Positions 19,172 to 27,631 of a stretch of DNA of 33,883 nt are shown here, piece by piece. Position numbers and translations under genes: made by a program. Positions within the stretch are counted from its first letter, which is position 1. Each line of letters opens with the position of its first letter. The notes beneath the pieces were generated by a model that had not been told where the DNA came from, did not search any database, and saw nothing but the letters and a program-made list of their open reading frames with translations. Origin of the DNA: Candidatus Gottesmanbacteria bacterium RIFCSPHIGHO2_01_FULL_40_15 (lineage in GTDB: Bacteria; Patescibacteriota; Microgenomatia; 2-02-FULL-39-11); contig MFJF01000005.1 of the NCBI GenBank assembly GCA_001779115.1, positions 4,877 through 38,759 of the forward strand, in the 5' to 3' direction.

Positions 19172-20095
19172 TTATATTTTAGTGAGCCAGGAAGAGTATT
19201 TACTTTCATTACCACGGATGATACTGAAAAATAATCTCTGGATTTTTTTGGTTATGGGACCGATTCTTCCGCTGCCTATTTTTCTTGAATCTATTTCGGC
19301 AATCCAGGCCAGTTGGGCTCCGGTACCTGTCAGAAATGCCTCATCAGCGATGTAACTTTCCGTTCTGTCAATCATTCTTTCGACAGAACTTATACCTAAA
19401 TCGCCGGCCAGCTGAAGGATTGTTCTTCTGGTAACTCCTTCCAAAACATCATTATATTTAGGTGATGTGATTAAAGTCGAGTCCCTGACCATAAAGAAAT
19501 TGGCTGCGGTGCCTTCGGCAATATGGCCGTCAATTGTCAGCATGAGAGCATCATCCATCCCCATCCGGGAAGCGTCACCCTTGGCAAGGGAAGAATTGAC
19601 GTAACCTCCGGCAATTTTGCCCCGGGCGGGAATAATATTATCGTTTATTCGCATCCAGTTGGAAATTATCAATTTCAAACCAGTACTGACAGGCAAATAT
19701 TCTCCGAGAGGAATCATATATATGGCCATATCGAAACTTACTTTTGACATATCGGGAGATAATTCATAATCAGCGGCATAAGCCAATGGCCTTATATAAA
19801 AATCCGTGCGGGGTTTATTTTTCCGGGCCAGTTCGACGGTTACATCAACCAAATTTTCAAGATTAAAGGGAATTTTCTGGTTAATAATTTTAAGACTGTT
19901 AAGAAGCCGGCGGTAATGATCTTCAATTCTGAAAATATTAAAATTTTTCCCGTTTCTGCTTTTATAGCCTCTTATGCCTCCGAAAACCGCATTACCGTAC
20001 TGGAGCGCGTTGGTCATGATATTTATTTTGGCCAGTTCGGCAGGAATTATTTTTCCTTCAAAAAAAGCGAACGGCAGGAATGATGAAGTTGGCAT
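19172..20095 (-). CDS. ilvE: Branched-chain amino acid aminotransferase
   Basis: 'ALQYGNAVFGGIRGY', 'DFYIRPLAYA', 'EGTAANFFMV', 'GVTRRTIL'; start placed at Met16 of the ORF (MPTSSFLPFAFFEGKIIPAE) to avoid overlap with ridA. Confidence 0.92.
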   Translation of the reverse strand: MPTSSFLPFAFFEGKIIPAELAKINIMTNALQYGNAVFGGIRGYKSRNGKNFNIFRIEDHYRRLLNSLKIINQKIPFNLENLVDVTVELARKNKPRTDFYIRPLAYAADYELSPDMSKVSFDMAIYMIPLGEYLPVSTGLKLIISNWMRINDNIIPARGKIAGGYVNSSLAKGDASRMGMDDALMLTIDGHIAEGTAANFFMVRDSTLITSPKYNDVLEGVTRRTILQLAGDLGISSVERMIDRTESYIADEAFLTGTGAQLAWIAEIDSRKIGSGRIGPITKKIQRLFFSIIRGNESKYSSWLTKI

Positions 20096-20099
20096 TTTT

Positions 20100-20522
20100 T
20101 TAACATTCCCCGCAACAGCGGGATTTATTATAATTTTCACGAGATAATTTTTTGAAAGCTATACAGGAAATTTCAATAAGCGCGTCTTTTGGCAAGCGGG
20201 CGACTTCAACAGTTGCCCGGGCCGGGTAAGGATTTTTAAAATATTTTTCATAAACTTGATTCATATCCTGAAAATCGGCCATATTTTTGAGAAACACTTC
20301 CACTTTCAATACATTTTCCAGACTTGAGCCGGCTGCATGTAAAATTTCATTCAAATTTTCAAGAACCTGACGGGTCTGATCTTTAATACCTCCGACAAGA
20401 TTTCCGGATTTAGCTTCAATGCCTATCTGGCCGGCGCAAAAAATAAGACAGTTAAATTCCACTGCCTGGGAATAAGGACCGATGGCTTGCGGACTTATTT
20501 CTGTAACTATAGCTTTTTTCAA
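20100..20522 (-). CDS. ridA: RidA family enamine/imine deaminase
   Basis: 'AIGPYSQAVEFNCLIFCAGQIGIEAKSGNLVGGIKDQTRQVLENLNEIL', 'YPARATVEVARLPKDALIEISCIA'. Confidence 0.93.
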   Translation of the reverse strand: MKKAIVTEISPQAIGPYSQAVEFNCLIFCAGQIGIEAKSGNLVGGIKDQTRQVLENLNEILHAAGSSLENVLKVEVFLKNMADFQDMNQVYEKYFKNPYPARATVEVARLPKDALIEISCIAFKKLSRENYNKSRCCGEC

Positions 20523-20562
20523 TAAGATGTTACTTAATTTTTTATAATTATAATCCCAATTC

Positions 20563-20595
20563 CCGAGGTGTCGTATCTACAACACCTCCGAGGTG
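20563..20595. repeat. Diverged palindromic REP-like repeat, copy 3, in the thrC*-ridA intergenic gap
   Basis: CCGAGGTGTCGTATCTACAACACCTCCGAGGTG; 29/33 identical to copies 1 and 2, same orientation. Confidence 0.9.
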
Positions 20596-20603
20596 TTAAG
20601 AGA

Positions 20604-22454
20604 TTATTTGCCGTTCTTTTGTCTTTGATAGACAAGTTCATTATACCCCTTTTCATAAGCTTCAATTGAGGCAACGATTATATCCGGGGATGTCCCCTTT
20701 TCAACTACCTGAGTGCCGAATTCATCCTGAAGAACCATGGTTGCTTCCACTGTTGCGTCCGAACCGGTGGTCGGAATTTCAACAGAATAATCAGTTAGAC
20801 GGAAGTTAACCTTATCAGTCTTTTTTATGGCGGATGTAATGGCATTAATGGCGGCATCAACCGGTCCGACACCGACATCTCTGACATCATATTTATGACC
20901 GTTAATTCTAACGCTGACAACAGCGTTTGGTTTTTTCTTTTTAAATGTTTCGATATGGAAATCTTCAATTTCCAAGGTCTTTTTTCTTCTTTCGTCGGCA
21001 ATAACCGTTTCAATAATTGACTGCAGATCGGCCTTAACTATTTTTTTGCCTTTAACTTTTATAAATTTGGCAATGACGTTTCTTATAATTTTTAAGGAGA
21101 CAGGATCCAAATCAAGATTGAATTCCTTACTGATTGAATTTTTGACTTCCTTTAATGAAGGAACAACTTTAAAGATAAGCTTTTCCCTGTCACCGACACT
21201 GCCGGCCCTTAAGGAGAGAAAATTACTGTCCATGACACGCTCAACTTCGGAAAGAAGCGGCGAGATAACAGGAGGCTCGGCGATCACCTTTAGAGTGGTT
21301 GCCGGATCTTTCAAACCGGTACCTGTGGCCACGCAAACTATAGTCTCATTGCTTTTGATGATTCTTTTTTTAACCAGTATATTAAGTGCGGCAATTACTG
21401 TTGCGGATGAAGGTTCAACATATAGAGCTTCAATTTTCGCCAATTCCTGCTGGGACTTTAAAGTCTGATCATCAGATACAGCTACAGCCAGACCATTTGA
21501 TTCTTTTAAGGCATTAAAAACTTTAGGAGCATCAATCGGATTTCCGACAGCAATAGCGGAACAGACTGTTTGAGGTTTATTAACAGGTGTCAGTTTATTC
21601 TTATTTTTAAAACCGTCGACTATCGGGGCACTGCCCTGTGCCTGGACGGCAATAATTTTGGGGAGAAAATCTATAAGGCCGAAAGTTTTATACTCCTTAA
21701 AACCTTTCCAGATTGATGATAAATTTGTGCCCATTCCAACCGGAACCAATACCCAATCGATTTTCCCGAACCACAGCTGTTCGCAAAGTTCGTAAGAAAG
21801 GGATTTCTGACCTTCGCTTCTGAATGCATAATCACCGGCCAGATAAAATCCGAAATGAGCGGCAACTTTAGCGGCCAGATCATAAGCATCGGCATAAGTG
21901 CCTCTCACCTGAATAACAAAAGCTCCGTAAGAGATAGCCTGGGCTAATTTGCCCCTGGGAGTATTTTCCGGAACAAAAACATAGCAAGGCATTTGACCCT
22001 GGGCGGAGTAAGCGGCAACGGAAGCGGCCATATTGCCGGTTGATGCAACACAGACTGTTTTGAATCCCAATTCCTTCGCTTTGTTTATTTCAACAAATGA
22101 GCCCCTGTCTTTGAAGGCGCCGGTCGGATTTAAACCTTCATTTTTGATATACAGTTTTGGGAGATTTAATTTTTTTCCCAGTTTTCCGGCTTTATGGAGT
22201 TGGGTGTTGCCTTCTTCCAATGTAAAAAGATTTTGACGCTCCTTGAGAGGATAAAAATCAAGATATTTAACGACTTTGGGCGGAGTTGTCCGGAGCATAT
22301 AGGAATTGACCAATCCCTTCAAATGGGAATAGTCATAGACAACATCAAGCGGACCACCGCAGCTGCAAAGGGTCGTATTTTCCTTTTCATCTGTTTTTTT
22401 CCCACAGAGAATGCATTCTATATGATAAAAATAATCGTTTAGTTTACCAATCAT
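20604..22454 (-). CDS. thrC: Threonine synthase (PLP fold II, N-terminal zinc ribbon) fused to LeuA-type C-terminal allosteric domain
   Basis: 'CILCGKKTDEKENTTLCSCGGPLDVVYDY', 'NPTGAFKDRG', 'ASTGNMAASVAAYSA', 'RSEGQKSLSYEL'; C-terminus 'VRDVGVGPVDAAINAITSAI...DYSVEIPTTGSDATVEATMVLQ...KGTSPDIIVASIEAYEKGYNEL'. Start set to ATG 22454. Confidence 0.9.
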   Translation of the reverse strand: MIGKLNDYFYHIECILCGKKTDEKENTTLCSCGGPLDVVYDYSHLKGLVNSYMLRTTPPKVVKYLDFYPLKERQNLFTLEEGNTQLHKAGKLGKKLNLPKLYIKNEGLNPTGAFKDRGSFVEINKAKELGFKTVCVASTGNMAASVAAYSAQGQMPCYVFVPENTPRGKLAQAISYGAFVIQVRGTYADAYDLAAKVAAHFGFYLAGDYAFRSEGQKSLSYELCEQLWFGKIDWVLVPVGMGTNLSSIWKGFKEYKTFGLIDFLPKIIAVQAQGSAPIVDGFKNKNKLTPVNKPQTVCSAIAVGNPIDAPKVFNALKESNGLAVAVSDDQTLKSQQELAKIEALYVEPSSATVIAALNILVKKRIIKSNETIVCVATGTGLKDPATTLKVIAEPPVISPLLSEVERVMDSNFLSLRAGSVGDREKLIFKVVPSLKEVKNSISKEFNLDLDPVSLKIIRNVIAKFIKVKGKKIVKADLQSIIETVIADERRKKTLEIEDFHIETFKKKKPNAVVSVRINGHKYDVRDVGVGPVDAAINAITSAIKKTDKVNFRLTDYSVEIPTTGSDATVEATMVLQDEFGTQVVEKGTSPDIIVASIEAYEKGYNELVYQRQKNGK

Positions 22455-22456
22455 AT

Positions 22457-23518
22457 TTATTTTTCTGACTTTTTCCAGTTTTCCGGTCTTAAGCTCCGGA
22501 CAGTTTTTCCGGCCTGCCACATTTCACTTTGACCGATTTTTTTCAACTGACGCGCCAGATTTTTTCTGTAATCCTTACGGGAATTGGCAATAAGGACTTT
22601 TTTAACTTCTTCACCCTTTTTTACCCTGTCGTACAATATTTTAAATACAGGCACCACGGCTTTTCTGAATTTATCTTTCCAAACAAGTGCGCCTATTTGG
22701 GCTGTTGTTGAACAATTCATATACATCCAATCCATACCGTTTTCGGCAATTAACGGGATTAATGACTGTGTCAGCTCTTCAACCGTTTCATTAAAAGCTT
22801 CACTGGGAGTATGCCCATGGCGTCTTAACTCCTGATATTGGGCCTCCATGATACCGGCTATTGCACCCATAAGAACACCTCTTTCTCCTGTCAGATCGCT
22901 GTAAACTTCCTTTTCAAATGTCGTTTCAAATAGGAAACCTGATCCGATGGCAATACCCATAGCCAGGGCTTTTTCCTTTGCCTTGCCCGAAGCGTTTTGG
23001 AAAACAGCGAAACTGCTATTGATGCCCCTTCCTTCAAGAAAATTCTTTCTGACGGAGCGTCCGGCACCTTTGGGAGCTACCAGAATTACATCAATATTTC
23101 CAGGAATAATAACTTTTGTCAGCCGGCTGTAGGAAACGGCAAATCCGTGGGAAAAATATAAAGTTTTGCCTCTTGTTAAATATTTTTTTATCTGCGGCCA
23201 AACCGCAACCTGGCCGGCATCAGACAACAGATATGCGATAAGCGTTCCCTTATCTGCGGCTTGACTTATTGAAAAAAGATTCTTTCCGGCAACCCAGCCG
23301 TCACTTATGGCTTTGGTATAAGACGGCGAAGGACGGCGCTGGCCGATGATGACATTAATGCCGTTATCGCGGAGATTTAAAGCCTGGGCCGGACCCTGAA
23401 CCCCGTAGCCTATTACGGCAACCGTTTCATTTTTCAGAATATTCCGGGCTTTTTTCAAAGGAAATTCAGTTCTGGTTATTACGTTTTCAAAGACTTTTCC
23501 GAATTTAATTCTGGACAT
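22457..23518 (-). CDS. ilvC: Ketol-acid reductoisomerase (fungal Ilv5-like class)
   Basis: 'VIGYGVQGPAQALNLRDNGINVIIGQR', 'GKTLYFSHGFAV', 'DVILVAPKGAGRSVR', 'EGRGINSSFAVFQ', 'SEAFNETVEELTQSLIPLI'. Confidence 0.95.
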   Translation of the reverse strand: MSRIKFGKVFENVITRTEFPLKKARNILKNETVAVIGYGVQGPAQALNLRDNGINVIIGQRRPSPSYTKAISDGWVAGKNLFSISQAADKGTLIAYLLSDAGQVAVWPQIKKYLTRGKTLYFSHGFAVSYSRLTKVIIPGNIDVILVAPKGAGRSVRKNFLEGRGINSSFAVFQNASGKAKEKALAMGIAIGSGFLFETTFEKEVYSDLTGERGVLMGAIAGIMEAQYQELRRHGHTPSEAFNETVEELTQSLIPLIAENGMDWMYMNCSTTAQIGALVWKDKFRKAVVPVFKILYDRVKKGEEVKKVLIANSRKDYRKNLARQLKKIGQSEMWQAGKTVRSLRPENWKKSEK

Positions 23519-23534
23519 AATTAACTCCTTTCAT

Positions 23535-24026
23535 TTATTTTAAAAGGGCAGCCCGTCCTGTCCTAACGAATTCCACAATGTTAAAATTTTTAATATTTTC
23601 ATAAAAGGCATCGATTTTATTCTCATCTCCGGTAGCTTCAATTACCATAACAGAATTGGTCATATTAATAACCCGCCCCCTGAAATGTTCAATTATCCTC
23701 AAAACCTGGCTTTTTTCTTCTTTTTCGGAAAGGGCAATTTTTATCAGGGCCATTTCCCGGTAAACCAACATGGCAGTATCCAGATGCTCAACTTTGACAA
23801 CGTTGACCAGTTTATTTAACTGATGAACCATATTTTTTACTTTATTTCCGTTGTTGGAAACAGTGATGGTGATTCTGGTTATATCGGGAATTTCCGAATG
23901 ACCGGCTGTAACAGATTCGATATTTAATTGTTTCCGGCGGAAAAGCCACAATATCCTGAACAGAACTCCCGGTTTATTTTGCGCCCAAATAATAAAGTTC
24001 TGCAGATTTTTATGCATATTATTCAT
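23535..24026 (-). CDS. ilvN: Acetolactate synthase small (regulatory) subunit
   Basis: ACT domain 'NKPGVLFRILWLFRRKQLNIESVTAGHSEIPDITRITITV'; ATGA overlap with ilvB. Confidence 0.93.
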   Translation of the reverse strand: MNNMHKNLQNFIIWAQNKPGVLFRILWLFRRKQLNIESVTAGHSEIPDITRITITVSNNGNKVKNMVHQLNKLVNVVKVEHLDTAMLVYREMALIKIALSEKEEKSQVLRIIEHFRGRVINMTNSVMVIEATGDENKIDAFYENIKNFNIVEFVRTGRAALLK

Positions 24027-25738
24027 TTCATATCCGCTTTGGAGATAATCATTTCATCAATGCCGGCGCCGGCCGGTAACATCGGGAAAACATTCTCATC
24101 CGCCGCTACGACAAATTCAATTAGATAAGGACCTTTGAAATCCCTGGCGTTTTTAATCGCCTGTCCGGCACTATTCAGATTGTCCGCTTTTTCAGATTTA
24201 ATACCGAATCCTTCACTCAGCTTCTGAAAGTCGGGATTTTTCAAGCGGACTTGGGAATAATTACCTTTATAGAACAATTCCTGCCACTGGCGGACCATTC
24301 CTAAATAATTGTTATTAAGAAGCGCTATTTTAATGTCGAGTTTTTCCTGGGCTATAGTTGCCAATTCAGATAAAGTCATCTGGATACCGCCGTCACCGAT
24401 TACTATCCAAACTTCCCTGTCAGGATCGGCCATTTTAGCTCCCATTCCAGCCGGAAGGGCAAAACCCATTGTACCCAATCCTCCTGACGTAAAATGGGAA
24501 TTGTATTTGCGGTAACAATAATATTTGGCCGCATACATCTGATTCTGTCCGACATCAGCCACTATTGTCGCCAGTCCCCGAGTTTCTTTTGACAATAAAT
24601 TAATAACAGCGGCGGATTTCAGGATATCGGCATTCAATTCAGGGTTTATTACTTTTTCCTCCTCTTCCTTTTTCCATAATTTAAATCTGTCCAGCCAAAG
24701 CGGATTTTTACGTTTTTTTAATTTGGGTAAAAGCCGATTTAATATTGTTTTAACATCACCGACAATGGCAATTTCAGGGACGACATTTTTACCAAGTTCG
24801 GAAGGATCGATATCAATGTGAATTATTTTTGCCTGGGGAGCGTATGCTGATACCTTGCCGGTAACCCGGTCATGGAAACGCATACCCAGAGCCAAGATAA
24901 CATCGGCTTCAAGGGGCGCCCGATTAGCAGAAACCGCTCCATGCATACCGGGCATCCCCATAAAAAGAGGATGATCGTGAGGGATGGCCGATAATCCTAG
25001 TTGGGTAAGAGTGACCGGGATATCCTGACTTTCGGCAACTTTCAGAAGGGATTTTCCGTCACCTGAAAGAAGAACACCGTGACCGGCAATTATTAAAGGT
25101 TTTTCGGCATTATTGAGTAGCAGGGCAAGACTATCCAATTCATCAGCTGTGGCATCAGTTTTAATTTTTTTATTAAACTCCGGCATAATTTCCGGCTCCG
25201 CAAATTCTGCGTAATTTGCCTGGGCATCTTTGGTGATATCAACAACTACCGGTCCGGGACGCCCGGCAGTGGCCAGATGGAATGCTTCATAGATCGACGG
25301 AGCAATGTCCCCGGCACCGGTAACCAGATAATTATGCTTAGTTACCGGTAAAGTCACTCCCAAAACATCCGCTTCCTGAAACGCATCTGTTCCCAGCATT
25401 TTTGAGGGCACCTGGCCGGTCAGGCAAACCATGGGAATTGAATCAAGCATGGCATCAGCCAGACCGGTGACCAGATTGGTAGCGCCCGGACCGCTGGTTG
25501 TAAAACAGACTCCGGGACGGCCAGTTGCCCAGGCGTAACCTTCGGCGGCATGGGCGGCACCCTGTTCATGCCTGACTAAAACGTGTTTCAGTTCTGGATA
25601 TTTATAAAGTGCATCATAGATGGGAATATTAGCTCCTCCGGGATAACCGAAAATAACGGATACACCGTGCCGTAATAAACTTTCGCAGACAATTTCCGCA
25701 CCCTGGACTTTTTGACCTGTTTTTAATCTAGATTTCAT
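24023..25738 (-). CDS. ilvB: Acetolactate synthase large subunit
   Basis: 'VIFGYPGGANIPIYDALY', 'VRHEQGAAHAAEGYARATG'-like, ThDP motif 'GDGGIQMTLSELATIAQEKLDIKIALLNN'. Confidence 0.96.
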   Translation of the reverse strand: MKSRLKTGQKVQGAEIVCESLLRHGVSVIFGYPGGANIPIYDALYKYPELKHVLVRHEQGAAHAAEGYAWATGRPGVCFTTSGPGATNLVTGLADAMLDSIPMVCLTGQVPSKMLGTDAFQEADVLGVTLPVTKHNYLVTGAGDIAPSIYEAFHLATAGRPGPVVVDITKDAQANYAEFAEPEIMPEFNKKIKTDATADELDSLALLLNNAEKPLIIAGHGVLLSGDGKSLLKVAESQDIPVTLTQLGLSAIPHDHPLFMGMPGMHGAVSANRAPLEADVILALGMRFHDRVTGKVSAYAPQAKIIHIDIDPSELGKNVVPEIAIVGDVKTILNRLLPKLKKRKNPLWLDRFKLWKKEEEEKVINPELNADILKSAAVINLLSKETRGLATIVADVGQNQMYAAKYYCYRKYNSHFTSGGLGTMGFALPAGMGAKMADPDREVWIVIGDGGIQMTLSELATIAQEKLDIKIALLNNNYLGMVRQWQELFYKGNYSQVRLKNPDFQKLSEGFGIKSEKADNLNSAGQAIKNARDFKGPYLIEFVVAADENVFPMLPAGAGIDEMIISKADMK

Positions 25739-25744
25739 ATTAAG

Positions 25745-27475
25745 TTAGTTAGTAACTGCTCCAAGTGACGCCGAACTGACAAGTTTTTGATATTTGGCTA
25801 AAACTCCTTTAGAATATTGATTTTCAGGTTTTTTCCAGGCAGATTTTCTTCTATCCATTTCCGGGGCTGAAATAAGCAGGTCTATTTTTCTTTTTTTCAA
25901 ATCAATTTTAATCGGATCGTTATCTTTTATAAGGGCAATTAATCCTCCGTCGTAGGCTTCCGGCGTTATATGACCGACCATTATTCCGTGGGTTCCGCCG
26001 GAAAAACGGCCATCGGTTATCAGGGCAACATCCTTTCCAAGACCGGCACCCATAAGAGCTGATGTAGGCGAAAGCATTTCCCGCATTCCGGGCCCGCCTT
26101 TAGGACCCTCGTAACGGATGACTATGACATCCCCTTTTTTTATTTTTCCCTTAAATATTGCTTCCAAGGCATCTTCTTCCCGGTTAAATACACGGGCCGG
26201 ACCGCGGTGATAAACCACCTTTTGACCGCTTAACTTAACAACGGCGCCACCGGATGCCAGATTACCGTAGACAATAATAATATGATGACCGGGCGGTGCC
26301 AAAGGATTATCCAGGCTGTAAATGATATCCTGATTTAACGGACGGTCGGGAGCATTTTTTAAATTTTTTGAAACAGTTTGGCCTGTTACAGTTAGACAAT
26401 CTCCGTTCAGAAAGCCTCTGTTATAAAGCATTTTCATAACCATGGGAATGCCACCGATCCGATGCAGATCCTCCATAACATACTTCCCGAAAGGTGAAAA
26501 ATTACCAATCAGAGGTACCCGGCCACTTATATTCTGAAATTCATCAAGAGTTAATCTTACTCCCGCTTCATGAGCAATAGCCAAAAGATGGAGAACGGCG
26601 TTTGTTGATCCACCTATAGCCATGACAAAAGTTATGGCGTTTTGAAAGGCTTCTCTTGTCAAAATATCACGAACACGGATATTTTTTTGAAATAAATTAA
26701 AAAGAGCCTTGACTGACTTAACGCAATCGTTTTTCTTATCTTTGGATATCTTGTTTTTTCTATCAACAGCCAAATTTGATGAAGAACCGGGAAGACTCAT
26801 GCCTAAAACTTCCAAAGCAGCCGACATGGTATTGGCAGTAAACATTCCCCCGCAAGCTCCGAATCCCGGACAGGAATGACATTCAATAGCGTGAAATTTT
26901 TTGTTATCTATTTTTCCGGCCGCAAACTTACCGATGGCCTCAAAAGCACTGACGACAGTCAGCGCTTGACCGCCGAGGCGGCCAGGCAGAATACTGCCAC
27001 CGTAAAGAACCAAGCCGACGGAATTATTGCGGGCAAGAGGCATCAGTGCGGCGGGAATTGTTTTATCGCACCCGCAAAGCGCAATTATTCCGTCAGCCTG
27101 ATATGATTCATGCATTGTTTCTATTGAATCGGCAATTAATTCCCTTGAGACCAGGGAATATTTCATCCCTTCCATTCCCATGGATTCACCATCCGATACA
27201 ACGGGGGTTCCGAACATAAACGGTTTACCGCCATACTTTTGGGATTTATCGACAATTATTTTGGCCAATTCCAAAATATGGGCATTACAGGGTGTGGCAT
27301 TGGTAAAAGGCGCAGCAACCGTAATTACCGGTTTTTCAAAATCTTTATCCTTAAAGCCAACAGCTCTTAACATAGCCCTGGCAGCGGCACGCTTGACCCA
27401 ATTTTTACTTCCCGGGATACCTGTCAGACCGACACTTCTTTTTTTATAAGTAAAAGTATTTTTACTTTGTTTCAT
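25745..27475 (-). CDS. ilvD: Dihydroxy-acid dehydratase
   Basis: '[11 protein letters not shown]', '[29 protein letters not shown]', '[20 protein letters not shown]'. Confidence 0.96.
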   Translation of the reverse strand: MKQSKNTFTYKKRSVGLTGIPGSKNWVKRAAARAMLRAVGFKDKDFEKPVITVAAPFTNATPCNAHILELAKIIVDKSQKYGGKPFMFGTPVVSDGESMGMEGMKYSLVSRELIADSIETMHESYQADGIIALCGCDKTIPAALMPLARNNSVGLVLYGGSILPGRLGGQALTVVSAFEAIGKFAAGKIDNKKFHAIECHSCPGFGACGGMFTANTMSAALEVLGMSLPGSSSNLAVDRKNKISKDKKNDCVKSVKALFNLFQKNIRVRDILTREAFQNAITFVMAIGGSTNAVLHLLAIAHEAGVRLTLDEFQNISGRVPLIGNFSPFGKYVMEDLHRIGGIPMVMKMLYNRGFLNGDCLTVTGQTVSKNLKNAPDRPLNQDIIYSLDNPLAPPGHHIIIVYGNLASGGAVVKLSGQKVVYHRGPARVFNREEDALEAIFKGKIKKGDVIVIRYEGPKGGPGMREMLSPTSALMGAGLGKDVALITDGRFSGGTHGIMVGHITPEAYDGGLIALIKDNDPIKIDLKKRKIDLLISAPEMDRRKSAWKKPENQYSKGVLAKYQKLVSSASLGAVTN

Positions 27476-27482
27476 AAAAAAA

Positions 27483-27593
27483 TCCTCCCTTATTTGGGAG
27501 GAAAAAACTGTTATTATATTCTTTTTACTATACCGGATGATACGCCTCCCAAAAATTACCCCGTCCGATTACGGGGACAATAATTGGGGTAAT
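27483..27593 (-). promoter_or_regulatory. Predicted attenuator region of the ilv operon: competing hairpins plus terminator-like/SD-sequestering hairpin
   Basis: Minus strand: ATTACCCC (27593-27586) with GGGGTAAT (27562-27555); CCCCGT/ACGGGG alternative; GGGAGG (27550-27545) can pair with CCTCCC (27501-27496), which otherwise pairs with the SD GGGAGG; stem is followed by TTTTTTT-ATG. Confidence 0.75.
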
Positions 27594-27620
27594 GATAAAT
27601 AGCGCGTCGTAATAAGACAT
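27528..27620 (-). CDS. Putative ilv leader peptide (30 aa), not in ORF track
   Basis: ATG TCT TAT TAC GAC GCG CTA TTT ATC ATT ACC CCA ATT ATT GTC CCC GTA ATC GGA CGG GGT AAT TTT TGG GAG GCG TAT CAT CCG GTA TAG; 8 of residues 7-18 are Ile/Val/Leu. Confidence 0.75.
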   Translation of the reverse strand: MSYYDALFIITPIIVPVIGRGNFWEAYHPV

Positions 27621-27631
27621 ATATTAGACAA

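Noticed and set aside
20100-20140. Overlap of the ilvE ORF start with the ridA 3' end
   Set aside because: The ORF track uses the longest start; an internal ATG at 20095 gives a better N-terminus (MPTSSFLPFAFFEGKIIPAE) without overlap.
12911-20595. The three 33-bp repeats as a CRISPR array
   Set aside because: Only three copies, kilobases apart, two bracketing a RAYT transposase gene; no regular spacers and no cas genes.
20604-22520. ThrC-LeuA fusion as an assembly artefact or missed stop between two genes
   Set aside because: The frame is continuous with a full helical linker, and the LeuA-like part lacks the catalytic TIM barrel, so it cannot be a separate fused leuA gene; read mapping would still be useful.
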